This document shows, one piece after another, positions 8,096 to 20,144 of a stretch of DNA of 64,000 bases. The stretch's first letter is position 1. Every line of letters begins with the position of its first letter. The stretch comes from Bacillus albus (GTDB lineage Bacteria; Bacillota; Bacilli; Bacillales; Bacillaceae_G): NCBI RefSeq assembly GCF_001884185.1, contig NZ_MAOE01000002.1, positions 62,001 through 126,000 on the forward strand, read 5' to 3'. The notes under the pieces are model-generated. The model did not search any database, was not told the DNA's origin, and saw only the letters and a program-made list of their open reading frames with translations. The translations under genes and the position numbers were made by a program.

Positions 8096-8157
8096 AAAAA
8101 GAGCTAGCTATCGGTTTCGTACGTAATGTACGCAATTGATAACTGGCTCTTTTTCTT
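8094..8157. terminator. Bidirectional terminator
   Basis: Long stem gagctagctatc/gataactggctc with G-U pairs and an inner gtacgtaatgtac hairpin, flanked by A7 and T5 runs. It is shared by the two convergent genes. Confidence 0.85.
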
Positions 8158-8637
8158 CTACATATGTTTTAGGAGTGTTTCCACAAACTTTTCTAAATAG
8201 CGCTGATCTACTTCGTCGAAACGATTTTTTTCAGGACTATCAATATCAAGTACACCAATGACATTCCCATCTTTTATAATCGGTACGACGATTTCTGAAT
8301 TAGAAGCACTGTCGCAAGCAATGTGTCCTGGGAATTGGTGAACGTCTGCTACAAGCTGCGTAGTTTTCGTTTCGGCTGCAACGCCGCAAACGCCTCGTCC
8401 AAATGGAATGCGCACGCAAGCAGGCATTCCTTGGAATGGTCCAAGAACAAGCTGATTTCCTTCTGTTACATAAAAGCCAACCCAATTAACGCGATCCAAA
8501 AATTGGTTTAATAATGCGGACGCATTTGATAAGTTTGCGACTACGTTTGATTCGCCAGTTAATAATGCATCCAGTTGTTTTATTACTGTCTCATATTGCT
8601 GCACGCGAGATCCTGCATAACTTTCTTTAGTAAACAT
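8158..8637 (-). CDS. ytsP: GAF-domain free methionine-(R)-sulfoxide reductase
   Basis: 159 residues, a single GAF domain. GPFQGMPACVRI, GRGVCGVAAE and HIACDSASNSEIVVPI place cysteines at 74, 84 and 108. That has the same spacing as Cys84/94/118 of E. coli fRMsr, so the redox centre is intact. It reduces free methionine-R-sulfoxide with thioredoxin-type electrons in the cytoplasm. The B. subtilis counterpart next to refZ is YtsP. The start at 8637 has an AGGAG-type site (reverse of agctcct at 8645-8651). Confidence 0.88.
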   Translation of the reverse strand: MFTKESYAGSRVQQYETVIKQLDALLTGESNVVANLSNASALLNQFLDRVNWVGFYVTEGNQLVLGPFQGMPACVRIPFGRGVCGVAAETKTTQLVADVHQFPGHIACDSASNSEIVVPIIKDGNVIGVLDIDSPEKNRFDEVDQRYLEKFVETLLKHM

Positions 8638-8784
8638 GGAAACAGCTCCTTTTTTATCGAGATGTGTAAAATATTAGCAAAATACGATGTATTTCACATG
8701 ACTTTGTCGATAGAAAATTAAAGGAATTTGTCTTAAAAGTCAAGAAATTTACACTATAGCTGTTCAGTGAGAGGAAGTGAGCGC

Positions 8785-9423
8785 ATGAAACAGACGAAAC
8801 AAAAAGTAATTGATGCGGCAATATCGTTGTTTAACACGAAAGGTTATGATGGAACGTCGGTGCGAGACATTGCAAAGCGAGCGGATGTGAATGTAGCGAA
8901 TATTTCATATTATTTTGCTGGAAAGCAAGGCCTATTAGAGCAGCTTATTACTAATTTTTTAGAAGGGTATATTCATGTGATTGAAACGTCCTTTGAACAG
9001 AGAGAATATTTGTCGGCTAAAGATGTGATGGTGCAAACAGTGCGCGGGATTTTACGATATCAATTTGAAAATAGGGAACTGACACGTTTCTTCTACCGAG
9101 AGCTGTCGCTTGATACGACATTAATTCGCGAAGTGATGACCGTTTATTTTTCTAAAGAAAGATACTATATAGAGCAAGTAATTAGACAGGGACAAATGAA
9201 ACAGGAGTTTAAGAAGGTATCTTTTACAATGTTTATGACGCAATTAAAAGGCATGATGAATATGCCGTTTTTATATCCGCAATATATATCAGAAGTGCTG
9301 CATTCTTTTCCGTCTGAGACATTTTTCTTAGAAATGTACACGAAAGAAATTGAACAATGGATGGAACAAACATTATGTATAACGAATATGTATCAGGAAT
9401 GGCCAAGAGCTGTTCATATGTGA
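8785..9423 (+). CDS. refZ: TetR-family division regulator RefZ
   Basis: 212 residues. ATG 8785 is chosen because GAGGAAGTG lies just upstream; the longer frame from GTG 8767 would run through this site. N-terminal TetR helix-turn-helix (VIDAAISLFNTKGYDGTSV, then NISYYFAGKQGLLEQL) at residues 5-50 and a helical C-terminal domain. In B. subtilis RefZ (YttP) is made at the onset of sporulation, binds sites near the origin and inhibits FtsZ assembly to time and place the polar septum. Gene order here (ytsP, refZ, then ezrA) matches, apart from two inserted genes. Confidence 0.85.
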   Translation: MKQTKQKVIDAAISLFNTKGYDGTSVRDIAKRADVNVANISYYFAGKQGLLEQLITNFLEGYIHVIETSFEQREYLSAKDVMVQTVRGILRYQFENRELTRFFYRELSLDTTLIREVMTVYFSKERYYIEQVIRQGQMKQEFKKVSFTMFMTQLKGMMNMPFLYPQYISEVLHSFPSETFFLEMYTKEIEQWMEQTLCITNMYQEWPRAVHM

Positions 9424-9424
9424 G

Positions 9425-9459
9425 AAATCCCCACCTAACGAACTGAGGTGGGGATTTTT
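9425..9459. terminator. Terminator of refZ overlapping the convergent gene end
   Basis: aaatccccacct/aggtggggattttt, a 12-bp perfect stem. It encodes the last codons and stop of the minus-strand transporter (stop at 9435). Confidence 0.9.
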
Positions 9460-10379
9460 GTGCTTTCTTTTCTTTGCCATACATTGTTGCATAATAGGGC
9501 GATAATTGTTAATGAGGCTCCGGCAATTTCAACTTTGTCGACTGTATAACCTCGAAAGATGGAACCGATAAGTGCAAGTACAGGAACTAAATTCATAAAT
9601 AATATGCCGTTAATAGATGAAATATAGCGATTTCCTGTGTTCCAGCAAAATACAGCGATAACACCTGCAATAATCGACATATACAAGAGTTCAAAACGAA
9701 CGCTCATAATTGTACGTAGTGACGGTACAGTAATGACGTTTGTGTAAGTGAAGAAAGTGACGATAACGATGAGTGAAATCGAGCCGAATAAACAAGTTAA
9801 CGTCGTGTATCTAAGTGGTGACCAAGATTGAAAACGAGCACCACCGTTCGTGTAAATGACCCAGCAAGTAACGCCGCACAGCATAAGTATATTTGTTGAG
9901 AGGTGACTGGCAGCTCCAAATAATAAGTGCATATTTCCCTTTGAAATGACAAGCATAACACCGAGCAATGCAACGAACATACAAAGGAATGTATAGTTTT
10001 GTGGGCGTTTGTTTTTTGTTATCCACTGCAATAATAAAGCGATGAGTGGCATAAGAGATTGAATCATCGCGGCATGGATGGCTCCAGCAGGTCCGGCAAG
10101 TTGTTGACCGTAAAAAATGAGAAAACCATACCCAGCGAAACCGACAGTTCCGTAAAAGAATAAAGAAAGTGTTCTTTTCTCTAAGCGGAGTGAAGTTTTC
10201 CCTTCAGTGATGAGTAGTAAAATAAGAAAAATAATAGCTGCTGATCCGTATCGGATAGTTGTGAAGAAGAACGGATCGATAAATTGCAGGGCATTTGCCA
10301 TGACAGGAAACATAAATCCCCAAGCAGTTACGGCAAGTAAGCATAGGAGGGATCCAAGTAGCATTTGTTTTTTATCCAA
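9435..10379 (-). CDS. EamA-family (DMT) transporter
   Basis: 314 residues with about ten hydrophobic spans in two EamA repeats, roughly residues 8-140 and 160-295. Marks include WGFMFPVMANALQFIDPFFFTTIRY in the first half (shown here by residues 20-44) and the second-half pattern GVIAVFCWNTGNRYISS. Such proteins export or import small metabolites across the membrane; the substrate cannot be read from sequence. Divergent from a LysR regulator with 124 bases between the starts, the usual sign that the regulator controls it. The final residues IPTSVR are encoded by a terminator hairpin. It interrupts the refZ-ezrA order of B. subtilis. Confidence 0.85.
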   Translation of the reverse strand: MDKKQMLLGSLLCLLAVTAWGFMFPVMANALQFIDPFFFTTIRYGSAAIIFLILLLITEGKTSLRLEKRTLSLFFYGTVGFAGYGFLIFYGQQLAGPAGAIHAAMIQSLMPLIALLLQWITKNKRPQNYTFLCMFVALLGVMLVISKGNMHLLFGAASHLSTNILMLCGVTCWVIYTNGGARFQSWSPLRYTTLTCLFGSISLIVIVTFFTYTNVITVPSLRTIMSVRFELLYMSIIAGVIAVFCWNTGNRYISSINGILFMNLVPVLALIGSIFRGYTVDKVEIAGASLTIIALLCNNVWQRKESTKIPTSVR

Positions 10380-10503
10380 GAGTATCTTTCCCCTTTACAT
10401 TTCGTTATAGTAAGTTGATGAAATAAGTATAAAGAGTAATTGTTTATAGAAGGAAATATCGATTTTTTATGACAGTTATAACTTTTTGTTAGAGGTGTGT
10501 ACG

Positions 10504-11346
10504 ATGGATTTAGAGGCAGTACGATCGTTTATTGAAGTAAAGAATACGCGAAGCTTATCAAAGGCGAGTAAGCTTTTACATATTTCTCAACCGGCGCTTA
10601 GTAAGCAAATTCAAAGATTAGAAGCGGATTTAGAGGTTACTTTACTGAAGCGTTCCGCGCGAGGAGTGGAGTTAACGGAGGCTGGAGAGTTATTTATAAA
10701 AAGAATGTTACCGATTTTGGAACACATATATAAAGTGAAAGACGAAATGAAAAATTTTCAAGAAAAGCGGAAAATTTCTATAGGCATATTGCCGAGTTTA
10801 GCAGCACATTATATTTCGAAATGTAATGATGTATTAGGTGACGGATTCGAAGTAGAATGGAAAATTGAGCATACGAAAGTATTACTGGGACTCTTTAAAG
10901 ACCGGAAGATTGAAGCGATGTTCATCGATTCGGTAGTAGAAGGCGCTGCGTGTATAAAAGAAATACGAGAAGAAAAAATTGTTTGTGTCGTTTCAAATTA
11001 TCATCTTTATAAAGAGAAAACAGTAATCCGAATGGAAGATTTACAAAATGAAAAGTTAATCGTATATCCAGAAATTTGTGATGTAAGAAAAATGATTACG
11101 AATATGTTTCAAGGGATAGGTGCGAAACCGATCATTGCATTTGAAACTTCTTATGCAGAACCGATGCTTGCGATGGTCGGTGCTGGACTTGGTATTACGT
11201 TACTTCCAGAAATGTCAGTAGAGCAAGCGGTAAGGCAAGGAAATGTGCATGCGATTTCTGTTGAGCCGCCACTTGTACGTAAAATTTATTTCGCATCTCA
11301 TATGGAAGAAGGTCATTTAGTGCATTCATTTGATGATGAGAGGTAA
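10504..11346 (+). CDS. LysR-family transcriptional regulator
   Basis: 280 residues. ATG 10504 follows AGAGGTGTG, so the longer frame from 10486 is rejected. The N-terminal winged helix-turn-helix is typical (MDLEAVRSFIEVKNTRSLSK, then ISQPALSKQIQRLEADL) at residues 1-60. The C-terminal substrate-binding domain (residues 90-280) has the GAGLGITLLPEM motif near its end. It probably controls the divergent EamA transporter from the 10380-10503 spacer. The effector is unknown. Confidence 0.85.
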   Translation: MDLEAVRSFIEVKNTRSLSKASKLLHISQPALSKQIQRLEADLEVTLLKRSARGVELTEAGELFIKRMLPILEHIYKVKDEMKNFQEKRKISIGILPSLAAHYISKCNDVLGDGFEVEWKIEHTKVLLGLFKDRKIEAMFIDSVVEGAACIKEIREEKIVCVVSNYHLYKEKTVIRMEDLQNEKLIVYPEICDVRKMITNMFQGIGAKPIIAFETSYAEPMLAMVGAGLGITLLPEMSVEQAVRQGNVHAISVEPPLVRKIYFASHMEEGHLVHSFDDER

Positions 11347-11468
11347 TCCAAACGGAATATTGAGAAAGATTACAATTGCATTGAAAGAAACATGAAATTT
11401 TAAAAAAACTAGGTCAAAAACAAACCATTACATGGTATGATTAGTACATTGTTAGTTGTTAAATATAG

Positions 11469-13279
<1,811 letters not shown>

Positions 13280-13433
13280 GTGTAAATTTGAGGACGATGT
13301 TGCTATAATGAATAGCGGAATACAGTAAGGTTATTCGTTTTAAAATATAACGGAACCTTTTAGTAGTCTTAGCGTAATGACACGTATTTGTGATATGATT
13401 ATATGATGTGACAGCGCTGAAAGGGGAAGAACG

Positions 13434-14576
13434 ATGATCTATTTTGATAATAGTGCGACGACAAAGCCATATCCAGAAGCTCTTCAATCGTACGTAACGG
13501 TTGCAGGGAAATATTTTGGAAATCCTTCTTCTATTCATTCGCTTGGAGGAGAGGCAGAGCGTCTATTAACACAATCAAGAACAATTGCAGCGCAGCTTCT
13601 TCACGTTAAACCTTCTGAGATTATTTTCACATCAGGTGGAACGGAAGGGAATAACCTTGCGATTAAAGGGATAGCGATGAGGAATCGTTCGCGCGGTAAA
13701 CATATCATTACAACAAATATTGAACACGCGTCTGTGTTTGAAGCATATAAACAATTAGAAGATCTCGGTTTTGATGTAACATATTTACCGGTTAATGAGC
13801 ATGGTGTTGTATCGGTAGAGGATGTAAAACGAGCACTTCGTGAAGATACGATTCTTGTGTCAATTATTCACGTGAACAACGAGACTGGAGCAATTCAGCC
13901 TGTTGCTGAAATTGGAACGTTATTATCGAATTATCCGAAAATAAGATTCCATGTGGACCATGTACAAGGGATAGGAAAAGTACCGCTTAATTTATATGCT
14001 TCTCATATTGATCTTTGCTCAATATCTGGACATAAATTCCACAGTGTAAAAGGGACGGGTCTTCTTTATGTACGTGATGGCGTAAGGTTAGATCCAATTT
14101 TATCAGGTGGTCAACAAGAGATGAAGTACCGCTCTGGTACAGAAAATTTACCTGGCATTGTAGCGATGGTGAAAGCACTTCGCATGACAATGGAACAAGT
14201 GAAAGAAAAGGTAGCTCATTTGCAAAGCTTACAAGCAGAGCTTGTTCGTTTCTTTAAAGAGATGGAAGACGTAACGATCAATACGTCGCTTGCACACGCA
14301 GCACCGCACATTTTAAATGTATCATTTGTAGGTTTAAAACCAGAAGTGGTCGTTCATGCTTTAGAAGAACACGGTGTATATGTATCAACGAAATCTGCTT
14401 GTTCTTCAAAAGCAAATGAAGTGAGCAGAGTGTTAGTGTCAATGGGAGTACCGCATGCGGTGGCTACAAGTGCTATTCGCATTAGTTTGGCACCAGAAAA
14501 CACGATGGAAGAAGTAAAACAATTTGAAGGTATTGTGAAAGAAACAATGCCAAAATTATATGAAGTGATGAGGTAA
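13434..14576 (+). CDS. nifZ: NifS-like cysteine desulfurase
   Basis: 380 residues of the class V aminotransferase fold. MIYFDNSATTKPYPE opens the protein, the PLP lysine sits in SISGHKFHSVKGTG near residue 200, and the persulfide cysteine is in STKSACSSKANE near residue 323. It pulls sulfur from cysteine and hands it on as persulfide. It lies six bases upstream of thiI, as NifZ does in B. subtilis, so it is likely the dedicated donor for ThiI in tRNA 4-thiouridine synthesis. GGGGAAG precedes the ATG. Confidence 0.9.
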   Translation: MIYFDNSATTKPYPEALQSYVTVAGKYFGNPSSIHSLGGEAERLLTQSRTIAAQLLHVKPSEIIFTSGGTEGNNLAIKGIAMRNRSRGKHIITTNIEHASVFEAYKQLEDLGFDVTYLPVNEHGVVSVEDVKRALREDTILVSIIHVNNETGAIQPVAEIGTLLSNYPKIRFHVDHVQGIGKVPLNLYASHIDLCSISGHKFHSVKGTGLLYVRDGVRLDPILSGGQQEMKYRSGTENLPGIVAMVKALRMTMEQVKEKVAHLQSLQAELVRFFKEMEDVTINTSLAHAAPHILNVSFVGLKPEVVVHALEEHGVYVSTKSACSSKANEVSRVLVSMGVPHAVATSAIRISLAPENTMEEVKQFEGIVKETMPKLYEVMR

Positions 14577-15797
<1,221 letters not shown>

Positions 15798-15823
15798 AAC
15801 CATAAATTACCATATCCAAATCG

Positions 15824-15854
15824 TGTATGAAGTCATGTTATTTATCACACTCTA
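15824..15854 (+). promoter_or_regulatory. Candidate SigG promoter of sspA
   Basis: TGTATG, 18 bases, CACTCTA. This fits the forespore SigG pattern (TGNATR / CATNNTA) with one mismatch, upstream of a SASP gene known to be SigG-dependent. Confidence 0.45.
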
Positions 15855-15877
15855 TACTCACAAGGAGGTGATATAAC

Positions 15878-16075
15878 ATGTCACGTAGCACAAATAAATT
15901 AGCGGTTCCTGGTGCTGAATCAGCATTAGACCAAATGAAATACGAAATCGCTCAAGAGTTTGGTGTTCAACTTGGAGCAGATGCAACAGCTCGCGCTAAC
16001 GGTTCTGTTGGTGGTGAAATCACTAAACGTCTAGTTTCACTAGCTGAGCAACAATTAGGCGGTTTCCAAAAATAA
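15878..16075 (+). CDS. sspA: Alpha/beta-type small acid-soluble spore protein
   Basis: 65 residues. It contains both family signatures: [28 protein letters not shown] (here residues 22-49, with the GPR protease cleavage region EIAQEFGV) and [13 protein letters not shown]. It saturates spore DNA, protects it from UV and heat, and is degraded at germination. A perfect AAGGAGGTGATAT ribosome site lies upstream. A forespore-type promoter and a strong terminator make it a single-gene unit. Position after thiI matches B. subtilis sspA. Confidence 0.97.
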   Translation: MSRSTNKLAVPGAESALDQMKYEIAQEFGVQLGADATARANGSVGGEITKRLVSLAEQQLGGFQK

Positions 16076-16093
16076 TCCCATATAAGATGGCTT

Positions 16094-16125
16094 AGAAAGA
16101 GCGGGTTCTCCCGCTCTTTCTTTTT
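16094..16125 (+). terminator. sspA terminator
   Basis: agaaagagcggg/cccgctctttct with a TTCT loop and a T-run. Confidence 0.92.
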
Positions 16126-16250
16126 GTTGTTTGCATCGGTATACATTCATTTCGACATAGACATAAAAAATTTGTCAAAAGAAGAGGGTTCAAAATAGAC
16201 AGAAAATTCTTTATTATATAAGGGAGGCATAAAGAAAAAGGAGGATGTTT

Positions 16251-17837
16251 ATGAAAAGAGAGGAATTGTTGGCGCCGCCGTCTTATAATTTAGTTTCTGA
16301 AATAGAGAAATATATAGGGGATAAAGATAAGCTTGCTTTAATTTGGCAAGATGATAAAGGGAATAGACGAGAAGTTACATACGCTGAGCTTATGCAAGGT
16401 GCGAATAAAATTGGAAACGCTTTTATAAAGAGTGGTCTGGAAAAAGGGGACAAGGTTCTCATTATGATGCCGCGCTTAATTGAAGCGTACATGACGTATA
16501 TCGCTGCGATTAAAGCAGGATTTGTAGTAATTCCGAGTTCGGAAATGTTACGCAAAAAAGATATCGAATATCGCATTGGACATGGGGAAGTGAAAGCAAT
16601 CGTAAGCTATGAACCATACATTGGACAGTTTGATGATATAGAAGCTATGGAATCTCTTCAAAAATTCGTTCTGAGCGAGCAGTCAGTAGATGGATGGATT
16701 AATTTAAAAACAGCGTTAGAAACAGAAAGTGATATGCTAGAAATGGCGAAGACAGATAAAGAAGATATGGTCTTTTTATCTTACACGTCAGGGACGACAG
16801 GAAACCCAAAAGGTGTTGTTCATACGCATGCGTGGGCATACGCACATTTACGTACGAGCGCTCCAAATTGGCTCGGAATTGAAGAGGATGATGTTGTGTG
16901 GGCGACGGCTAGTCCAGGCTGGCAAAAGTGGATTTGGAGCCCGTTTTTAGCAACTCTCGGATCAGGAGCGACAGGATTTGTATACAACGGTAAATTTGAA
17001 CCGAAAACATATTTAAATTTATTAGACGATAATAAGGTGAATGTGCTTTGTTGTACGCCGACTGAGTATAGATTAATGGCAAAAGTAGAGGATTTAAGCC
17101 AGTACAATTTAGAAGCGTTACATAGCGCTGTATCAGCAGGTGAGCCGTTAAATAGAGAAGTCATTGAAACGTTCCAAAAGCACTTTCATATTACAGTACG
17201 AGACGGCTATGGGCAAACGGAAAATACATTGCTTGTTGGTGTAATGAAAGGGATGGATATTAGACCAGGATCAATGGGAAAACCAACGCCAGGTAACCAC
17301 GTTGATATCGTAAATGAAGAAGGTATTCCAGTAAAAGTGGGCGAAGTTGGTGATATCGCAGTTCACATTGAAACGCCAGCCCTCTTTAAACAATATTATA
17401 AAGATGATGAGCGCACAGCGATGCAATTCCGCGGTGATTATTATATTACTGGCGATAAAGCGAAGAAAGATGAAGACGGTTATTTCTGGTTTGAAGGGCG
17501 CGGTGATGATATTATTATTAGCTCTGGTTATACAATCGGGCCGTTTGAAGTAGAAGATGCGCTTGTAAAACATCCTTACGTAAGAGAGTGCGCAGTTGTC
17601 GCCAGCCCTGATGAAATTCGCGGAAGTGTCGTGAAGGCATTTATCGTATTAAGAGAGAATATAGAAAAGAACGAAGAAACATTAATTCCAATACTCCAAC
17701 AACACGTCAAAGAACTCACTGCACCATATAAATATCCTCGTAAAATTGAATTTGTAGATGAACTACCAAAAACGATTTCTGGAAAAATTCGCCGTATTGA
17801 ACTTAGAAAACAAGAGATGGAGATTCCTTCAAAATAA
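16251..17837 (+). CDS. mbcS: Acyl-CoA synthetase, MbcS type
   Basis: 528 residues of the ANL adenylating family. ATG 16251 is preferred because AAGGAGG is seven bases upstream; the ATG at 16245 overlaps that site. AMP-binding motif SYTSGTTGNPKGVVH (about 190-204), DGYGQTENT (about 322), TGDKAKKDEDGYFWFEGRGDD near 410 and the C-terminal lysine motif PKTISGKIRR. It converts short or branched acids to CoA esters. The neighbour of sspA in B. subtilis is ytcI/mbcS (methylbutyryl-CoA synthetase), so branched short acids are the best guess. Confidence 0.85.
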   Translation: MKREELLAPPSYNLVSEIEKYIGDKDKLALIWQDDKGNRREVTYAELMQGANKIGNAFIKSGLEKGDKVLIMMPRLIEAYMTYIAAIKAGFVVIPSSEMLRKKDIEYRIGHGEVKAIVSYEPYIGQFDDIEAMESLQKFVLSEQSVDGWINLKTALETESDMLEMAKTDKEDMVFLSYTSGTTGNPKGVVHTHAWAYAHLRTSAPNWLGIEEDDVVWATASPGWQKWIWSPFLATLGSGATGFVYNGKFEPKTYLNLLDDNKVNVLCCTPTEYRLMAKVEDLSQYNLEALHSAVSAGEPLNREVIETFQKHFHITVRDGYGQTENTLLVGVMKGMDIRPGSMGKPTPGNHVDIVNEEGIPVKVGEVGDIAVHIETPALFKQYYKDDERTAMQFRGDYYITGDKAKKDEDGYFWFEGRGDDIIISSGYTIGPFEVEDALVKHPYVRECAVVASPDEIRGSVVKAFIVLRENIEKNEETLIPILQQHVKELTAPYKYPRKIEFVDELPKTISGKIRRIELRKQEMEIPSK

Positions 17838-17928
17838 TTTCGAAAATAGTTGAATGAACTGTAAAACGTATGATATTATGAAAACGAACATAAGTTCGAT
17901 TTTATAAATTAAAAAAAGAGGTGTCCGT

Positions 17929-18360
17929 ATGATTTTAGGTATTAATCCGTACTTAGTTTTAGATGGTAGTGGGCAAGAAGCTGTACAGTTTTATAAAGAA
18001 GCGTTAGATGCAAAAGTAGAAGTCATGCAAACTTTTGGTGACATGCCTGAAAATCCAGAATATCCGATTCCAGCTGAGGCGAAAGAGCGCGTTTTACATG
18101 CTACTTTAAAAGTTGGGAATACGGACCTTATGATTTCTGATACATTCCCAGGCCAAGGGCATGCAATCGGATCTCAAGTAACAATTGCAATTCACATTAG
18201 TAATGCAGAAAAAGCAAAAGAAGTATTCGAAAAGTTACAAGAAGGTGGCGAAGTTATTATGCCACTTCAAGAAACGTTCTGGAGCCCAGCATACGGACAA
18301 CTAAAAGATAAATTTAGCATTGAATGGCAAATTACAACGTCTACTATTGAACAAAAATAA
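17929..18360 (+). CDS. PhnB-like VOC-fold protein
   Basis: 143 residues, two beta-alpha-beta-beta-beta units of the glyoxalase/bleomycin-resistance fold. The pattern INPYLVLDGSGQEAVQFYKEAL ... TFGDMP ... WSPAYGQLKDKFSIEWQI is that of PhnB/YjdN proteins (3-demethylubiquinone methyltransferase-like by annotation). No quinone methyltransferase activity should be assumed; the substrate is unknown. AAAGAGGTG precedes ATG 17929, and a terminator follows at once, so it is a single-gene unit. Confidence 0.8.
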   Translation: MILGINPYLVLDGSGQEAVQFYKEALDAKVEVMQTFGDMPENPEYPIPAEAKERVLHATLKVGNTDLMISDTFPGQGHAIGSQVTIAIHISNAEKAKEVFEKLQEGGEVIMPLQETFWSPAYGQLKDKFSIEWQITTSTIEQK

Positions 18361-18367
18361 TTTTTGG

Positions 18368-18403
18368 AAAAGCACCATTTTTAATCGAAATGGTGCTTTT
18401 TAT
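18368..18403 (+). terminator. Terminator
   Basis: aaaagcaccattt/aaatggtgctttt, a 13-bp stem followed by TAT. Confidence 0.88.
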
Positions 18404-18448
18404 ATACGAACGAATTTCGTAGACTAAAGAGAAAAGGGGGATAAGCAT

Positions 18449-20017
18449 ATGGGAGAAATTTGGTATGGCGGCACCATTTACACGATGCGAGAAGAGAATG
18501 AAAAAGTAGAAGCTATTTATGTTGAAAACGGTATGATTGTTGATGCTGGGAGTAAGGAAGAGCTAGAAAGTCAATATTCAGACGTGAAGTTGTGTGACTT
18601 AGAAGGGAAAACAATGATTCCAGGTCTCGTTGATAGTCATATGCATCTTATTGGGCATGGAGAGAGGTTACTTCGTCTAGATTTATCAAATTGTACATCT
18701 TACAGCGAAGTGCTGACTCTCGTTCGGAAACGAGTAGAAGAAGCTCCAAAAGGTTCTTGGATTATTGGAGAAGGCTGGAATGAAAATAATTTTACAGATA
18801 CAAAGCAAGTTCATGTACGTGATTTAGATGAAATCTCTAAAGAACATCCAATATTATTAAAGCGAGTTTGTCGTCACGTTACATGGGTGAATTCATACAT
18901 ATTGCAAGAAGCGAACATAACAGAAGCGACGCAAGACCCGAAAGGCGGGAAAATTGGCCGTGATTCATTAAATATGTTAACCGGGCTTTTATATGAACAA
19001 GGGCAAGAGTTAATTAAACATGTGCAGCCTGAAATTGATGAAGCTTATTTACAAAGGGCTTTGCAAACAGCAATTAAAGACTGTTGGCAATATGGTCTCG
19101 TTGGTGGGCATACGGAAGATTTAAATTATTACGGTGGCTTTAGAAAAACGCACAATGCGTTTTCTCATGTTATAAAGAAAATGCCATTTAAAGCACATTT
19201 ACTCGTTCACCATGAGGTAGCACAGGAACGAAAAGAATATGAAAATGAACACTATATTGAGTTTGGTGCGATGAAAATTTTTTCAGACGGTTCTTTTGGC
19301 GGAAGAACAGCTTTATTAAGTGAACCGTATGAAGATGCGCAAGAAACAAATGGAGTTGCAATTTTCTCGCGCAAAGAGCTTGCAGAGTTAGTGAAAAAAG
19401 CACGAGATTTACATATGCCAGTAGCAATTCATACAATCGGTGACTTATCTCTTGAATATGTCATTGATGCACTTGAATTATATCCACCAGCAGAAGGATT
19501 ACGTGATCGTATTATTCACTGTCAGCTCGCTCGTGAAGAGTTGATTGAAAGAATGAAACATTTGCCGGCTATTATCGATATTCAGCCCGTCTTTCTGTCA
19601 TCGGACTTCCCGTCAGTCATTGAAAAACTAGGCGAGCATCGCCTTCGTTATGCATACGCGTGGAAGACGTTACTAGAAGCAGGATTACACTGCAACGGTG
19701 GGTCTGACGCACCAATTGAACAAGTGAATCCGTTTTTAGGCATATATAGCGCTGTTACACGCAGAAGTTTTATTGATGGTGTATGTTATATGCCGGAAGA
19801 AAGATTAACGGTATATGAGGCAATCTCTTTATTTACGACAGGAAGTGCCTATGCAATCGGAAAAGAAGCGAAACGAGGACAAATTACAAAAGGATATGAG
19901 GCAGACTTTACGATAGTAGATCGCAATATTTTTGAGATAGAAGCAGAAGAAATAAAAGAAGTACAAGCTGCGATGACTGTAATTGATGGGAAGATTGTGT
20001 ATAGAAAAGATGCGTGA
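18449..20017 (+). CDS. ytcJ: YtcJ-type metal-dependent amidohydrolase
   Basis: 522 residues, amidohydrolase_3 family. The metal-binding DSHMHLIGHG follows the N-terminal beta-sandwich at about residue 63. FSDGSFGGRTALL (near 280), HTIGD, HCQLA and the late GGSDAPIEQVNPF aspartate complete the TIM-barrel active site. Relatives hydrolyse N-substituted formamides or similar C-N bonds; the substrate here is unknown. GGGGGAT is upstream of ATG 18449. It matches B. subtilis ytcJ by position and family. Confidence 0.82.
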   Translation: MGEIWYGGTIYTMREENEKVEAIYVENGMIVDAGSKEELESQYSDVKLCDLEGKTMIPGLVDSHMHLIGHGERLLRLDLSNCTSYSEVLTLVRKRVEEAPKGSWIIGEGWNENNFTDTKQVHVRDLDEISKEHPILLKRVCRHVTWVNSYILQEANITEATQDPKGGKIGRDSLNMLTGLLYEQGQELIKHVQPEIDEAYLQRALQTAIKDCWQYGLVGGHTEDLNYYGGFRKTHNAFSHVIKKMPFKAHLLVHHEVAQERKEYENEHYIEFGAMKIFSDGSFGGRTALLSEPYEDAQETNGVAIFSRKELAELVKKARDLHMPVAIHTIGDLSLEYVIDALELYPPAEGLRDRIIHCQLAREELIERMKHLPAIIDIQPVFLSSDFPSVIEKLGEHRLRYAYAWKTLLEAGLHCNGGSDAPIEQVNPFLGIYSAVTRRSFIDGVCYMPEERLTVYEAISLFTTGSAYAIGKEAKRGQITKGYEADFTIVDRNIFEIEAEEIKEVQAAMTVIDGKIVYRKDA

Positions 20018-20094
20018 AAATATATCAGCGATTATTAAAGTATATCGACTTACCGACAGGAAATGACAAAAATAGCGGCCGATAGCGAGAGAAA

Positions 20095-20141
20095 GAAAAA
20101 ACCGCCGAATTATGGAATATCATAATTCGGCGGTTATTTTC
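20095..20141. terminator. Bidirectional terminator
   Basis: aaccgccgaattatg/cataattcggcggtt, a perfect 15-bp stem flanked by A- and T-runs, between ytcJ and nadK. Confidence 0.92.
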
Positions 20142-20144
20142 ATG

